Position numbers and translations under genes: made by a program. This document shows positions 28,207 to 37,557 of a stretch of DNA of 64,000 nucleotides, piece by piece. The notes below the pieces were generated by a model that had not been told where the DNA came from, made no database searches, and worked only from the letters and a program-made list of their open reading frames with translations. The DNA comes from Sphingobacterium multivorum (GTDB taxonomy: Bacteria > Bacteroidota > Bacteroidia > Sphingobacteriales > Sphingobacteriaceae). The first letter of the stretch is position 1. Each line of letters opens with the position of its first letter. The stretch is taken from positions 1,054,001 through 1,118,000 of the forward strand of contig NZ_UAUU01000011.1 of NCBI RefSeq assembly GCF_900457465.1, written 5' to 3'.

Positions 28207-31049
28207 ATGAATTACTTTAAAAAACAACTCTATATCCTGTGTCTACTAGGCGTGTTGGGCCAGGCAAAGCAGAGCTATAGTCAGCAGCTGCCGCTATTTA
28301 ACAAAGAAAGCAACAGCCTGTCTGGAGACTGGCTAATAGGAACTTCCCATGCGAAAGCAGGGCTCTTCAAGACGAAAGAAGGTCATTTGGTATTTTCCAA
28401 TGGCTTGGTCAGCCGTACATTTACGACTTTTCCAAATGTAGCCAGTATTGGTTTGGACGAATTGACTGGAAATACAGCATTTCTAAGGTCGATCCGATCT
28501 GAAGCCAGTGTAACAATCGATGGGTTTACCTTTGATGTCGGTGGATTGGAAGGACAAAAAGTACATAATTACTTACTAAAAGAATGGATACCGAGTTAAA
28601 AGGCTAATCCATGGCTTTTAAGTTCCATGATTATAAAATTGAAGATACAAAACCCCGTTTTGGCTGGAAAAAGAGGCCAAACTGGATGCCTAAAGAGATG
28701 CCCTGGCCAGTGCGGGGCAAAGAGCTGACATTTAACTATACATTGGATCAACAGGCGATCGATGCTCTTGCCGCAAAGAGCAAAAGTGACCAAAACAGAT
28801 CATTGCTGTTGGAAGATAAATTTCAGCGTTTAGCGTCCGACTGGAAGTTGATGGTGTCAAAATCACATGCACGTAATTCCTTTGTCAATGAAGGAAAAGT
28901 GGGCGAGATTATGGCACTGGAGAATGCGGCAGTATTTGCTGAAAGAGCGGTTCCTCAAGACGCAAAGGTACTCGTCGCCAAGATGAATAAAGGTACTGAT
29001 CAATCCAACGATTGGGGATTGGGTTTTGGGCTAACACTAACGAATAGTAGCCCCAGACTTTATTGGCGAGCAAGTGAAGGCAAAGTAGTCTTTTTTGATG
29101 GCAAACGCGATAACGGAACCTTCGAAGTTGGTAAAGCAGATCAGCTATGGTTTAGATATGAAATAGCGGATAAAGAATTATTGGCACAAGCCTCTTTGGA
29201 TGGACAACAATGGCATACCGTCGGTCATCTTTCGCTAAAGTCAGGTGACAAGATACAGTTGGTTCGTGTCGGAAAAATGGATCCAAACGGCGGGAACAAA
29301 GATGGAAAGGCTTCTACAAAGGAAGGTCGCTCCAAAATAGAAGGTTTTTGGGCATACGGTGATTTTTCATCCCAATTTGCAGGCGATTTGTCCAGTAAAC
29401 TTGCTTATATGAAAAACGTTACGGTACAGGTTCATTATGATCTTTATGATGACATGCCGATCTTTAGTAAGTGGATTACTGTGCAGAATCAGTCGGACCG
29501 GGAAATTGTGGTTAATAGCTTTAAGAGTGAGCAATTGGCTGTATTTGAGCCCGAAAGTTCGGTAGATCATAGAAGCCGTTGGTTATACCATAATATCACC
29601 GTGGAAACAGATTATACATTTGGCGGTATGAGCGAGGAAGTCGTTTATTCCTCGAGTCTGGAGTGGAAAAAAGACCCGCTATATACCACACAGGTCCACT
29701 ACGACCGGGAGACACCCTGTCTGTTGGAAGTTGCACCTAAAATGGGACCCGAACAACAGGTTGCTGCCGTTGGAGAATTTGCAAGCTATCGGGTTTGGGA
29801 GCTGTTGAACGATAGCTGGGAACGCGAACGTAAGAGCCTTGGATATCGAAAAATGCTGCGCTCCATGGCGCCATGGGCAACTGAAAATCCAATATTGATG
29901 CATGTACGGAGTTCGGACAACGAGTCGGTAAAAAAGGCAATTGATCAAGCAGCGGAGGTTGGTTTTGAAATGGTGATTATGACCTTTTGGTCTGGATTCA
30001 ATGCCGAAGATGATTCTCCCGAAAATCTCAAGCGTATGAAAGAGCTTGCTGACTATGCGCATAGCAAAGGAATTGAACTTGGAGGCTATTCGCTCCTGGC
30101 CAGTCGGCATATTGATGCTAAAAATGACGTTGTGCTACCTGAAGGCATGCATCCTCGCTTTGGAAGTTCACCCTGTATTGAGAGTGAATGGGGCCAGGCT
30201 TACTTCAAAAAGCTGTATAACCTGTATGAAAGTTCGGGACTGGGTGTATTTGAGCATGATGGCTCTTATCCAGGGGATTGGTGTTACGCCACCGATCATC
30301 CCGGACATCACAATGAAAAAGACTCGCAATGGAATCAGTTTAAACGGATCACTGATTTTTACAAATGGTGCCGTGAAAAGGGAATCTACCTGAATATTCC
30401 GGATATGTATTTCTTTAATGGTGGAAACAAAGTCGGAATGGGCTACCGTGAGGCGAACTGGTCGCTTCCGAGGACACAACAGGAGATTGTGGAAAGACAG
30501 AATATCTTCGATGGTACCTGGGCTAAAGCTCCATCCATGGGCTGGATGTTTGTTCCTTTGGTAGAATACCAAGGTGGCGGCAAAGAGGCAACGATAGAGC
30601 CGTTGAAGGATCACCTACCGCATTACGAGCAACGCTTGGCCAATCTATTTGGCGCAGGTGTACAGGCTTGTTATCGTGGACCACAGCTTTATGACTCCCC
30701 AGAGACGAAAAATGTAGTAACCAAATGGGTGAATTTTTACAAGAAACACCGTGAAGTTTTGGACAGTGATATCATCCATGTGAGACGTCCTGACGGGATG
30801 GATTATGATGCTATTTTGCACGTGAATCCAGCGGGAAAAGAAAAGGGATTACTAATGATCTATAATCCATTGGACGAAGCGATAACACGAAAAATTAAGG
30901 TCAACTTATACTATACCGGACTGAAAGGAAATGTGCAAGTGGTTGAGCAAGATCAAAACAGTAGGACAATGCCATTAAATGCAGCCTCAGAAGGGATCTT
31001 TGAGGTCAATATACCAGCAAAAAGTCAAACTTGGTTTGTGATTAAGTAA
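28207..31049 (+). pseudogene. Large secreted glycoside-hydrolase-like protein, disrupted near residue 130
   Basis: The start chosen is the ATG giving MNYFKKQLYILCLLGVLGQA, a signal peptide. Residues to about 130 form a beta-rich N-terminal domain (FSNGLVSRTFTTFPN); the frame then fails around 28588-28612, where at least two indels or an indel plus a stop are needed before MAFKFHDYKIEDTKPR continues. The rest holds a concanavalin-like insert (SWFRYEIADKE-like region near residue 290), a long super-sandwich, and a TIM barrel with FEHDGSYPGDW and YLNIPDMYFF, similar in plan to GH36/GH27 alpha-galactosidase-like enzymes (clan D). An Asp in the latter motif could be catalytic. Family placement is tentative. 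Confidence 0.55.
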
Positions 31050-31088
31050 AGAGTCTTCTCATCATTGTGATGAGAAGACTCTTTTTTT
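31048..31088 (+). terminator. Terminator of the GH-like gene
   Basis: A 17-bp perfect stem (AAAGAGTCTTCTCATCA and complement) with a three-base TTG loop and a run of seven T. It starts in the stop codon of the upstream gene. Confidence 0.9.
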
Positions 31089-31270
31089 ACCCGATGGGAT
31101 AGGGCATTCTATACGTTATTCAATATGGAGCAATTTTTTGCTCTGTTTCGAACGACTATTTTCATTAAAATCCTCCACCTAAAAATAGTAATCCTGATCG
31201 CTGTTGAAACTGCGGCCATCAAAGTTGTCGTCGTAGACGATGATGGCATTTTATCATAATTCATTGCCGG

Positions 31271-31596
31271 CTATTTGCCGTCCTCTTTCTTGGGGGGGCA
31301 TTTTACAAACACGCCCGTTTCGAGTGTCAGTTCACCGGTCGTAGGGTTATAACTATCCTTGGATAGAATAGGTATTTCACCGGCAACTTTACTTTGTTCG
31401 GGGTTGGTATAGTGTAATGGGGGTAAGATGAGGCTATCGGGAAAGACATATTCCGTAGCCATCTTCTTCTTGAGCTCTTCATCTATACTGCTGTTTTCAT
31501 ATTTTTTTTAAGCTCCTCTTTGCTTTGGGAAAAGGTTATGTCGCTGAATAAGGTAAGCGGTACAAGCACTACCAAGATATTTTTTATCAATTTCAT
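31271..31596 (-). pseudogene. Small secreted protein, frameshifted
   Basis: The start at 31596 gives a signal peptide (MKLIKNILVVLVPLTLFSDI ending in FSQ). After KEELKK the reading must shift at the eight-A run (T run 31502-31509 on the plus strand; nine would restore it) to ENSSIDEELKKKMATEYVF and then the remaining 60 residues, which end KCPPKKEDGK. No family recognised; about 108 residues, likely periplasmic or surface. The 31089-31270 stretch holds nothing evident. Confidence 0.45.
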
Positions 31597-31920
31597 AAAC
31601 AGTTTTAATTGCGTCCACCAATATACTTTTTTTTCTTATAGCAGTAAAGGGCTAATTAACCAGCCGATTAAAATAATACAATAAACGAATCGTAAATCAT
31701 TTTTGGCGAATTGTAAACGGAGGCTTGAATCGCTGACCGAGGACTTTATATTTGGATCCAAGAAATGCCGAAACATATCTTGGCGCTTTTTTGAAGTAAG
31801 AAATGAGCAGATCTTAATTTGTTAATTTATTGCGCTGCAGATTTATGTGCGACATTTTAATTTTAATTGTCATAGTAGATAGTGCCTTACACGTAAGGTA
31901 AATGTTTTTCATAGGTAGTA

Positions 31921-31956
31921 AGCCGTAAAGGACTCCCCGTCCTTGCGGCTTTTTTT
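31921..31956 (+). terminator. Orphan terminator, possible small RNA end
   Basis: AGCCGTAAAGGAC pairs with GTCCTTGCGGCT (one mismatch), followed by seven T. No plus-strand gene ends before it: the nearest upstream gene reads the other way. A second hairpin CCTTAC / GTAAGG lies at 31885-31898. A short RNA from about 31830 is possible. The remaining sequence of this 595-base gap has no convincing frame. Confidence 0.5.
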
Positions 31957-32191
31957 GTGCTTATTGTTCAGTTGAAGAATGGCTGGCTAATATATTCCTA
32001 TCGTTAGTTTGCAACGACATGTTTTATGTCTTGGCTGTTTTAGGCTGGGAAAAAAAAATAAAAAAGTCAAAATTCCTTTAGGACGTTTTGTCTTTCCCGT
32101 TGTCATCAATGTATAAATGGAGATTTTGGCCGTTAAATATCCATTTGAAATGCAACTACTATGAAATTTTAGCCTATTAATCATTTTTAGC

Positions 32192-32959
32192 ATGGCACTG
32201 ACTAATAAAATATTCCAGCAAAGTGAGATTGAAAGTTTTGAATTCAATCACAAAGTCTTAAAAAACTGTTCTTTTATCGATTGCAAGATAAAAGGGAAAA
32301 GCTTCATGAACTCCATGTTTCGTGATTGTAAGTTCATTCGCTGTACCTTTGTAGACTGTAACTTTCAGTCTGTTGTTTTTCAGGAATCTGGGCTTTGGAT
32401 GGAAAGTACATTCGAAGCGAATGATTTTTCGAAAGCCATCATTGGAAATCTAAAAATTGAAAAGTCGTCCTTCCTTTACAATACATTTGACAAAACAACT
32501 TTCGACGGGACGAACTTGATTCATGTGGTATTTAAAGGAAAGATCAGTTCTTCATGGTTTTATGGAATTCCTTTTACAGAAGACTTATATTCCACCAATC
32601 TTTTTATTCTCAAAAAAGCCAAACCATTAAAGACTCCCTTGGTAAATTTTGGTCATGCAGAATTAAAGGACGTTATATTTTCTCGAGGGCTAGATCTCTC
32701 CAGTACAGTTTTTCCAAACCAAGAGCATCTTAAAATTATCAATAATCCCAGACGTTTTTTTGTTAGTTTCCTCAAAAGGTCAAGAGAAGTGTTTACGGAT
32801 AATGAATCGTTGGTTTTCTGTCGGGACTTGGTGGATAATGTCTTGTATAAGCCCGAAAATAGGGGGATGCCAATCATATTGGTTGATCTAAATCAGTTTT
32901 ACCCCTCATTGAATGAAAATAGAGATCGTCTTATTGTTGATCTATTAAAAGCAGGATAA
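32192..32959 (+). CDS. Pentapeptide-repeat-like protein
   Basis: 255 residues without signal peptide. Residues about 15-115 show the five-residue rhythm of pentapeptide repeats, with Phe or Cys at the centre and small or polar residues between (NCSFIDCKIKGKSF, DCKFIRCTFVDCNF), forming a right-handed beta-helix; the last 100 residues are a different, mixed domain (FFVSFLKRSREVFTDNES). The function of such proteins is diverse (some protect gyrase); nothing here points to one. It stands alone with its own terminator. Confidence 0.75.
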   Translation: MALTNKIFQQSEIESFEFNHKVLKNCSFIDCKIKGKSFMNSMFRDCKFIRCTFVDCNFQSVVFQESGLWMESTFEANDFSKAIIGNLKIEKSSFLYNTFDKTTFDGTNLIHVVFKGKISSSWFYGIPFTEDLYSTNLFILKKAKPLKTPLVNFGHAELKDVIFSRGLDLSSTVFPNQEHLKIINNPRRFFVSFLKRSREVFTDNESLVFCRDLVDNVLYKPENRGMPIILVDLNQFYPSLNENRDRLIVDLLKAG

Positions 32960-32989
32960 TCATATCATTCTATATATAATTGTTAGTGC

Positions 32990-33025
32990 AAAGCCGTTTG
33001 GAGTTCCCAGCTCTAGCGGCTTTTT
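32990..33025 (+). terminator. Terminator of the pentapeptide-like gene
   Basis: An imperfect hairpin AAAGCCG...GGAG / CTC...CGGCTTT followed by TTTTT, 31 bases past the stop. Same AGCCG/CGGCT base as the hairpins at 31921 and 40259. Confidence 0.7.
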
Positions 33026-33050
33026 CGCTCCCGACCTGCTTATGCATTTA

Positions 33051-33226
33051 TTCGCTCCTGTCATTACCTTTGTTCGCTCTTGTTCCTAGTGAACACCTAG
33101 CTGAAACCTTGTGTTTACCTAGTGAACTAGGTTAAGACTGGGCGATTCATAGGGATTTGCTAGGTGAATTCCAAAAGCAAGGCAAAAGCAGGGTAGAAGC
33201 AGTGCAGTCAAAAGACCGTGCAAAGG
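33051..33226. repeat. Degenerate 11-bp periodic array B with central palindrome
   Basis: Sixteen consecutive 11-base units. The left half repeats TTCGCTCCTGT, TTCGCTCTTGT, ACCTAGCTGAA, ACCTTGTGTTT and ACCTAGTGAAC; the right half repeats TAGGTTAAGAC, TAGGGATTTGC, TAGGTGAATTC, CAAAAGCAAGG and CAAAAGCAGGG. The centre is the palindrome ACCTAGTGAACTAGGT (33117-33132), and right-half units resemble reverse complements of left-half units. It occupies most of the 377-base gap between the pentapeptide-like gene and the PadR unit; 33227-33336 is AT-rich leader. Confidence 0.65.
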
Positions 33227-33336
33227 CCAAATCTGATGATGGAAGTTAAAGTGCATCCTGCTGTATCATAGTTTTTTTATGTTTTTTTATATATAAGAAA
33301 ATTAGGTATATTTAATTACTTTTTTAAGATGAACGA

Positions 33337-33675
33337 ATGAAAGATACGAAGCTATTAAAAGGCACTTTACAAACGATTATTCTGAAGCTATTGTCTGGAA
33401 CGGAAAGAATGTATGGCTATGAAATGACCCAACAGGTAAAACTCATAACAGATGGGGAGTTTATCCTCACTGAGGGAGCGCTCTATCCTGCACTACATAA
33501 GTTAGAAGCGGAAGGGCTTCTGGATACAGCAATAGAAGTTGTCGATGGAAGAGCAAGAAAGTATTACTCCCTGACAGTGAAGGGAAAAAAAGCGCAGATA
33601 ATTAAAATGAAAGATGCGTTGACCTTTGTGGAGAAGTTGCAGGTTATTTTGAACACGAAACCAATTGTATCATGA
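33337..33675 (+). CDS. PadR-family transcriptional regulator
   Basis: 112 residues with the winged helix-turn-helix of PadR proteins (ILKLLSGTERMYGYEMTQQV, wing and helix TEGALYPALHKLEAEGLL). PadR regulators usually repress membrane or efflux genes until a ligand binds. Its stop overlaps the start of the next gene (ATGA), so it is co-translated with the membrane protein and probably controls this three-gene unit. Confidence 0.9.
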   Translation: MKDTKLLKGTLQTIILKLLSGTERMYGYEMTQQVKLITDGEFILTEGALYPALHKLEAEGLLDTAIEVVDGRARKYYSLTVKGKKAQIIKMKDALTFVEKLQVILNTKPIVS

Positions 33676-34346
33676 CAGAAAAGAAATTGACCAAAGCGGA
33701 GTTAGGTATTCTGATGGATTTTATCCGTTCTAAAGGATATCATTATGTTGATGTTCAACTTGAAATTTTGGATCACTTCGCCTGTAAGGTAGAGGAACTG
33801 ATGTCTTCAGATGCCGGCATGTATTTCAATCGAGCCATTGATCTCGCTTATGCCAGTTTTGGAGAGTCAGGGTTTGGAAGCATTGCAGCTAGTTATGAAT
33901 TGAATCTGCAAAGAAAACAAATCAATAAATTTCCTGCTGATTTTTTACAGTTCGTCAAGCATTGGCATAGTGCAATTTATATCGTGTACTTCACATTGTT
34001 CTATTATTTTGTGCCGCTCGATGCAGATGGTTTTTGGACGGGATTAAAATTAGGGATGATTGGTACATTAGTTTTTTATATTCCAGTATACCTATTGCGG
34101 CATCGGCCTCGAGGGAACAAATACTGCGTTTATCGCAATTATCTTGGTTTAACAATACCGATTATGATTTTGATCATCGGGTTGGTTTCTTCGGAATGGA
34201 TCGTTAATTATGTTCCTTTAGCTTTGTATCGTGTTGTTATTCTTATTTTTATGTATATTGGATTAGGAATTTTGTCTATCTTTGAGAAGAATCTAAAGGC
34301 CATTGTCCGACGGGTAGATGAGATCGAAGTGCTGCACCAGAGCTGA
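33672..34346 (+). CDS. PadR-linked membrane protein
   Basis: 224 residues: a soluble helical N-terminal part of about 90 residues (KGYHYVDVQLEILDHFACKVEEL), then four membrane helices. The arrangement PadR plus a membrane protein with such an N-terminus is common in Bacteroidota; it may sense or relay an envelope signal (inference). Overlaps the PadR gene by four bases and lies 18 bases before the cytolysin-like lipoprotein. Confidence 0.7.
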   Translation: MTEKKLTKAELGILMDFIRSKGYHYVDVQLEILDHFACKVEELMSSDAGMYFNRAIDLAYASFGESGFGSIAASYELNLQRKQINKFPADFLQFVKHWHSAIYIVYFTLFYYFVPLDADGFWTGLKLGMIGTLVFYIPVYLLRHRPRGNKYCVYRNYLGLTIPIMILIIGLVSSEWIVNYVPLALYRVVILIFMYIGLGILSIFEKNLKAIVRRVDEIEVLHQS

Positions 34347-34364
34347 CGATTAATTTTTTAAATT

Positions 34365-35357
34365 ATGAAATATCTTTTCCTGTTGTTATTAAGCATTTGT
34401 TTTTTGTCCAGTTGTGACAAAGAAGATAGTGATTTTGACGCTAGGGAGATCGGTGATGGAACAATGGCTAAAAGGTATCAATTTGTAGGGCGTTCCGTCG
34501 GGTTTTCGGTTAGCCAGATCTACGTGGATGGCACTATAGATAAAAACTTCTATTTGGGGACAGTTTGGGGATTAAAAGATACTACGCCGCAACTAAAACT
34601 AACTTCCCTTCGCAATTATAAACCTTTCAAGAGCACAATTTCTTCTACACAGCCAACTTTAGCTCCAATCCGTATCATTCCTGGATTTGATGCTGTGCGA
34701 GCTTTCGCTAAGAAAAGCAAGGGGGAACCGGCTGTTTTGAAGCAGTCGTCTGTAGGGGCATTTTTCGATTATAGAGCGATACGCTACCATCTTAATAATA
34801 GCCCTGACGTAGATAGTGTACTCAAATTGGTCCGTCACCATGATTCTACCACGATAAAAAGAGCTAATAGCCTGTTATTGCGTCGAGAACATATTACATT
34901 TAGTCTCCATGCGGATCTGAAAGACTATGAACAGGCTTTTAGTAAGGATGCACTAGGGAAGTTAAAAAAATCAGGATATAATCCCTACTATGTTTCGTCA
35001 GTCAACTATGGTACCCACTCGATTATGATGGGAGAAAGTGATTTTACACGTGGTGATCTTAAAAACGTATTGGAAAAATTGCTGTACAATCAATTTCTGA
35101 CAAAAACCGACGAAACGGTGTTAAATCGTTCCGATGTGCTGGTTTATTTGCGTGGTGGACGTCAAACTAGTTTTATTAGACGCGCAACAGGTTTGGACGC
35201 TATTAAAAAACTTGTCATTGATTATAAAAATGAACTTGAACTGCAACAGAATAGCTTTGACTACCCCATTAGCTATAGTCTAGGAAACCTTAATTCCTAT
35301 GGGGACCTGAAATTCTGGTACTCTTATGATTTTCTCGTCCGTGAGGAAAAAGAATGA
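34365..35357 (+). CDS. Lipoprotein resembling cholesterol-dependent cytolysins, without the C-terminal domain
   Basis: 330 residues; lipobox with Cys 17 (CFLSSC). Three blocks in order match the thiol-activated cytolysin core: YYVSSVNYGT at 208-217 (cytolysins have VSNVAYGR), DVLVYLRGG at 257-265 followed by a DAIKKLV helix (cytolysins: VVLGGDA then an Asn/Asp-Glu-Ile-Arg helix), and YPISYSLGNLN at 300-310 (cytolysins: YPISYTSTFLKDN). The protein ends about 20 residues later, exactly where domain 4 with the cholesterol-binding undecapeptide should begin. CDC-like proteins lacking usual targeting are known from Bacteroidota such as Elizabethkingia. Pore formation is inference. Last gene of the PadR unit. 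Confidence 0.65.
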   Translation: MKYLFLLLLSICFLSSCDKEDSDFDAREIGDGTMAKRYQFVGRSVGFSVSQIYVDGTIDKNFYLGTVWGLKDTTPQLKLTSLRNYKPFKSTISSTQPTLAPIRIIPGFDAVRAFAKKSKGEPAVLKQSSVGAFFDYRAIRYHLNNSPDVDSVLKLVRHHDSTTIKRANSLLLRREHITFSLHADLKDYEQAFSKDALGKLKKSGYNPYYVSSVNYGTHSIMMGESDFTRGDLKNVLEKLLYNQFLTKTDETVLNRSDVLVYLRGGRQTSFIRRATGLDAIKKLVIDYKNELELQQNSFDYPISYSLGNLNSYGDLKFWYSYDFLVREEKE

Positions 35358-35371
35358 TTTTTATTTAAACA

Positions 35372-35404
35372 TTTGGATAATTAAAAGGATATTTTTTACA
35401 TTTG
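35372..35404 (+). promoter_or_regulatory. Promoter: TTTG, 21-base spacer, TACATTTG
   Basis: Both Bacteroidota elements are present at usual spacing, pointing to the membrane protein gene that starts 123 bases downstream. It begins just after the cytolysin-like gene, so the two are separate units. Confidence 0.65.
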
Positions 35405-35527
35405 GGCTATTGTCGCAAACGGCATCATAGCGCAGTTTCCTGTCTATCTATTTTAAACATGGCATAACCATTAATTAGCCTTTTTGCTTCAATACCATTA
35501 TTAGCTAAAAACAATTAAAGAAGAACT

Positions 35528-36193
35528 ATGGAAGAAACAATTAAGACATTGATCTACATTCACGCATTTTTTGGTGGGATAGGATTGATTACCGGCCTGA
35601 TCAGTGTGGCTGTAAAAAAGGGAGGAGCAGGGCATAAGAAGACGGGGATCATATTTTCCTATGCGATGGTGATTAGTTCTTTAATTTCACTTGTTATTGC
35701 GAGAATGCCGGGCCACGAAAACACATTTTTATTTTTGATCGGTATCTTTACCATCTATCTCATTCTGGCGGGTAATCGCGCGTTGACTTTACGCAGTAAG
35801 ATTAAACAACAGACCGATTGGAAAGACAAACTTATTTCGGCTACGATGCTGCTTGCATCGGTTGGTATGTTATGTCTTGGTTTAATTGGATTAATACAGC
35901 AGGTGGCAAATTCTGTTTTATATGTCTTTTTTGGTGGTTTTGGTGCATTTATGAGTATTCGGGATTTTCAGCTGTTTAAAAGTTTCAAAGAAAAGAAAAA
36001 TGGCTGGCTGGTCAGTCATTTGGGTCGTATGGTAGGCGCATTGATTGCGTCGGTGACTGCCTTTTTAGTTGCCGGGATTCAGCTTGGTTCAACGCTGGTT
36101 TGGATTACGCCAACCATCATCGGCACCTTGTATATCATCTATTCCAATAGAGCATTGAATAAAAATAAAGTGCTTCGTGCGGATTTGCATTAA
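35528..36193 (+). CDS. Conserved membrane protein of unknown function
   Basis: 221 residues with six to seven membrane helices, first IYIHAFFGGIGLITGLISV, with a short basic loop KKGGAGHKKTG after it. This layout resembles DUF2306-type proteins (His in the first helix, HKKTG-like loop). Function unknown. Stands alone with its own promoter and terminator. Confidence 0.65.
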   Translation: MEETIKTLIYIHAFFGGIGLITGLISVAVKKGGAGHKKTGIIFSYAMVISSLISLVIARMPGHENTFLFLIGIFTIYLILAGNRALTLRSKIKQQTDWKDKLISATMLLASVGMLCLGLIGLIQQVANSVLYVFFGGFGAFMSIRDFQLFKSFKEKKNGWLVSHLGRMVGALIASVTAFLVAGIQLGSTLVWITPTIIGTLYIIYSNRALNKNKVLRADLH

Positions 36194-36225
36194 TCCAGCG
36201 AGTTAAACATTTGAATTGATTGAAG

Positions 36226-36257
36226 AAAGGCCTAAGTTTTTTATTTAGGCCTTTTTT
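36226..36257. terminator. Terminator between convergent genes
   Basis: Stem AAAGGCCTAA / TTAGGCCTTT, nine-base loop, then TTTTTT. It ends the membrane protein gene; leftward use for the hydrolase is possible but the tract there is weaker. Confidence 0.8.
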
Positions 36258-36287
36258 AATGCTTGATCTTATGCTCATGAAACCTTG

Positions 36288-37235
36288 TCAAGAGGTTCTT
36301 TGTGCTTTTTTTTTACTCCTACTTTTGATCCAGTTCAATGCAATAGTGCTAGGTTCGCTAGATGCCGAAAGGCTTGTATTGTGATCTAATAAAGGAAATA
36401 GGCAATATTCGAAAGGCTTTCCTTGTGCTTTAAGTGCATTGAGATGTTCAATGGATAAACCTACAGGTATTTGGATATCTTTGGATCCAAAAAGCCAGAG
36501 CCCTGGAGTTGTTATCGTTTTAAGTGGTGTCATGGGATCGGTATTTGTAAATTGATAGCGATCCGGATCATTCGCCACATGTTGTCGGGCATCGGCTTCC
36601 GTATGTTTATCCCAAAAATCTTTTTTTCCATTCGTAAAAAACTGGAAGCGGAGCTGCTCACGGGCAGGGATAACTGCTCCACTGTACAAAACAAAAAAGT
36701 CGATCAAAGGATTTTGGTTAGTCGCTAAGGGAATGATCCATCCCGCTTGGCTGAATCCAAGTAGTCCCATTGGAATGTTCGTCTTCCCGAGTTGCTGATG
36801 GAATGCTTTTACCGCTGCTTGTGCATCTTTGGCCAGCAGGTGGAGGTTGGCAGAGTCGATATTATTTGTACCGACCTCAGGGCCAGCGTAGGTTCCCTCA
36901 GATTTACCAACTCCGCGCTTGTCATAAGTAAATACAGCAATACCGTTTTGGGCTAAATATGAGGCAAACTCCATCATCCTTTTCTCTTGTCCAGAACCAT
37001 GGATAAGGACAATGGCCGCATGGGCACGGCGAGGCTGAAGTATGGTTCCTGTTAACTTAATACCCTCACTTTTAAATACAATATCTTTTGTATACCAGTC
37101 TAAAGATTGGGCTTTTGCATGTTGCGCGAAGAGCAGGCAATACATGGCGACGAGAAAAGGTAGCGTACGAAGTGTAATCCGCTGTAAGGGAGCATAGTTC
37201 GTCAGGGAACAGTTTAATGAGGAGGATTTAGGCAT
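36288..37235 (-). CDS. Secreted alpha/beta hydrolase
   Basis: 315 residues with a signal anchor or signal peptide (LPFLVAMYCLLFAQHAKA) after a 25-residue polar start. The oxyanion segment HGSG, the block TYDKRGVGKSEG, the nucleophile elbow GFSQAG (Ser) and a late His in LLDHN complete the hydrolase triad. Substrate unknown; the group includes esterases and dienelactone-hydrolase-like enzymes. Diverges from the phosphate transporter across a 659-base gap. Confidence 0.85.
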   Translation of the reverse strand: MPKSSSLNCSLTNYAPLQRITLRTLPFLVAMYCLLFAQHAKAQSLDWYTKDIVFKSEGIKLTGTILQPRRAHAAIVLIHGSGQEKRMMEFASYLAQNGIAVFTYDKRGVGKSEGTYAGPEVGTNNIDSANLHLLAKDAQAAVKAFHQQLGKTNIPMGLLGFSQAGWIIPLATNQNPLIDFFVLYSGAVIPAREQLRFQFFTNGKKDFWDKHTEADARQHVANDPDRYQFTNTDPMTPLKTITTPGLWLFGSKDIQIPVGLSIEHLNALKAQGKPFEYCLFPLLDHNTSLSASSEPSTIALNWIKSRSKKKAQRTS

Positions 37236-37557
37236 AATTAATTCGGTGTTAAATTTATTTTTGTCTAAAGTAACGAGTTTAAATTTAAAAAGTTTGTGCT
37301 TTTCGGTGGACTGTAGGTTTGAATCGGTAAATCGTCCTGTTTTTGCTGTAAATGGCGGATCAAAATTCCCTTGAATCGTCTGCTTGGTATTTTGCAGATA
37401 GCAATGTCCATTCTTGAAAAAGGTTTACAAAAGGTTTAACACGGCTTTTACTTTACGGTTGGTCTAATACTACTCTTACTTCACAGCTGGTCTTTTACGG
37501 GGTTTTGATTTGTCTATATTTATTTGGGTAAAAACTAGTGGTCAAATTTGATTTTAT

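Noticed and set aside
33051..33226. CRISPR array
   Set aside because: Units are 11 bases with no conserved repeat and spacer alternation, no leader and no cas gene nearby.
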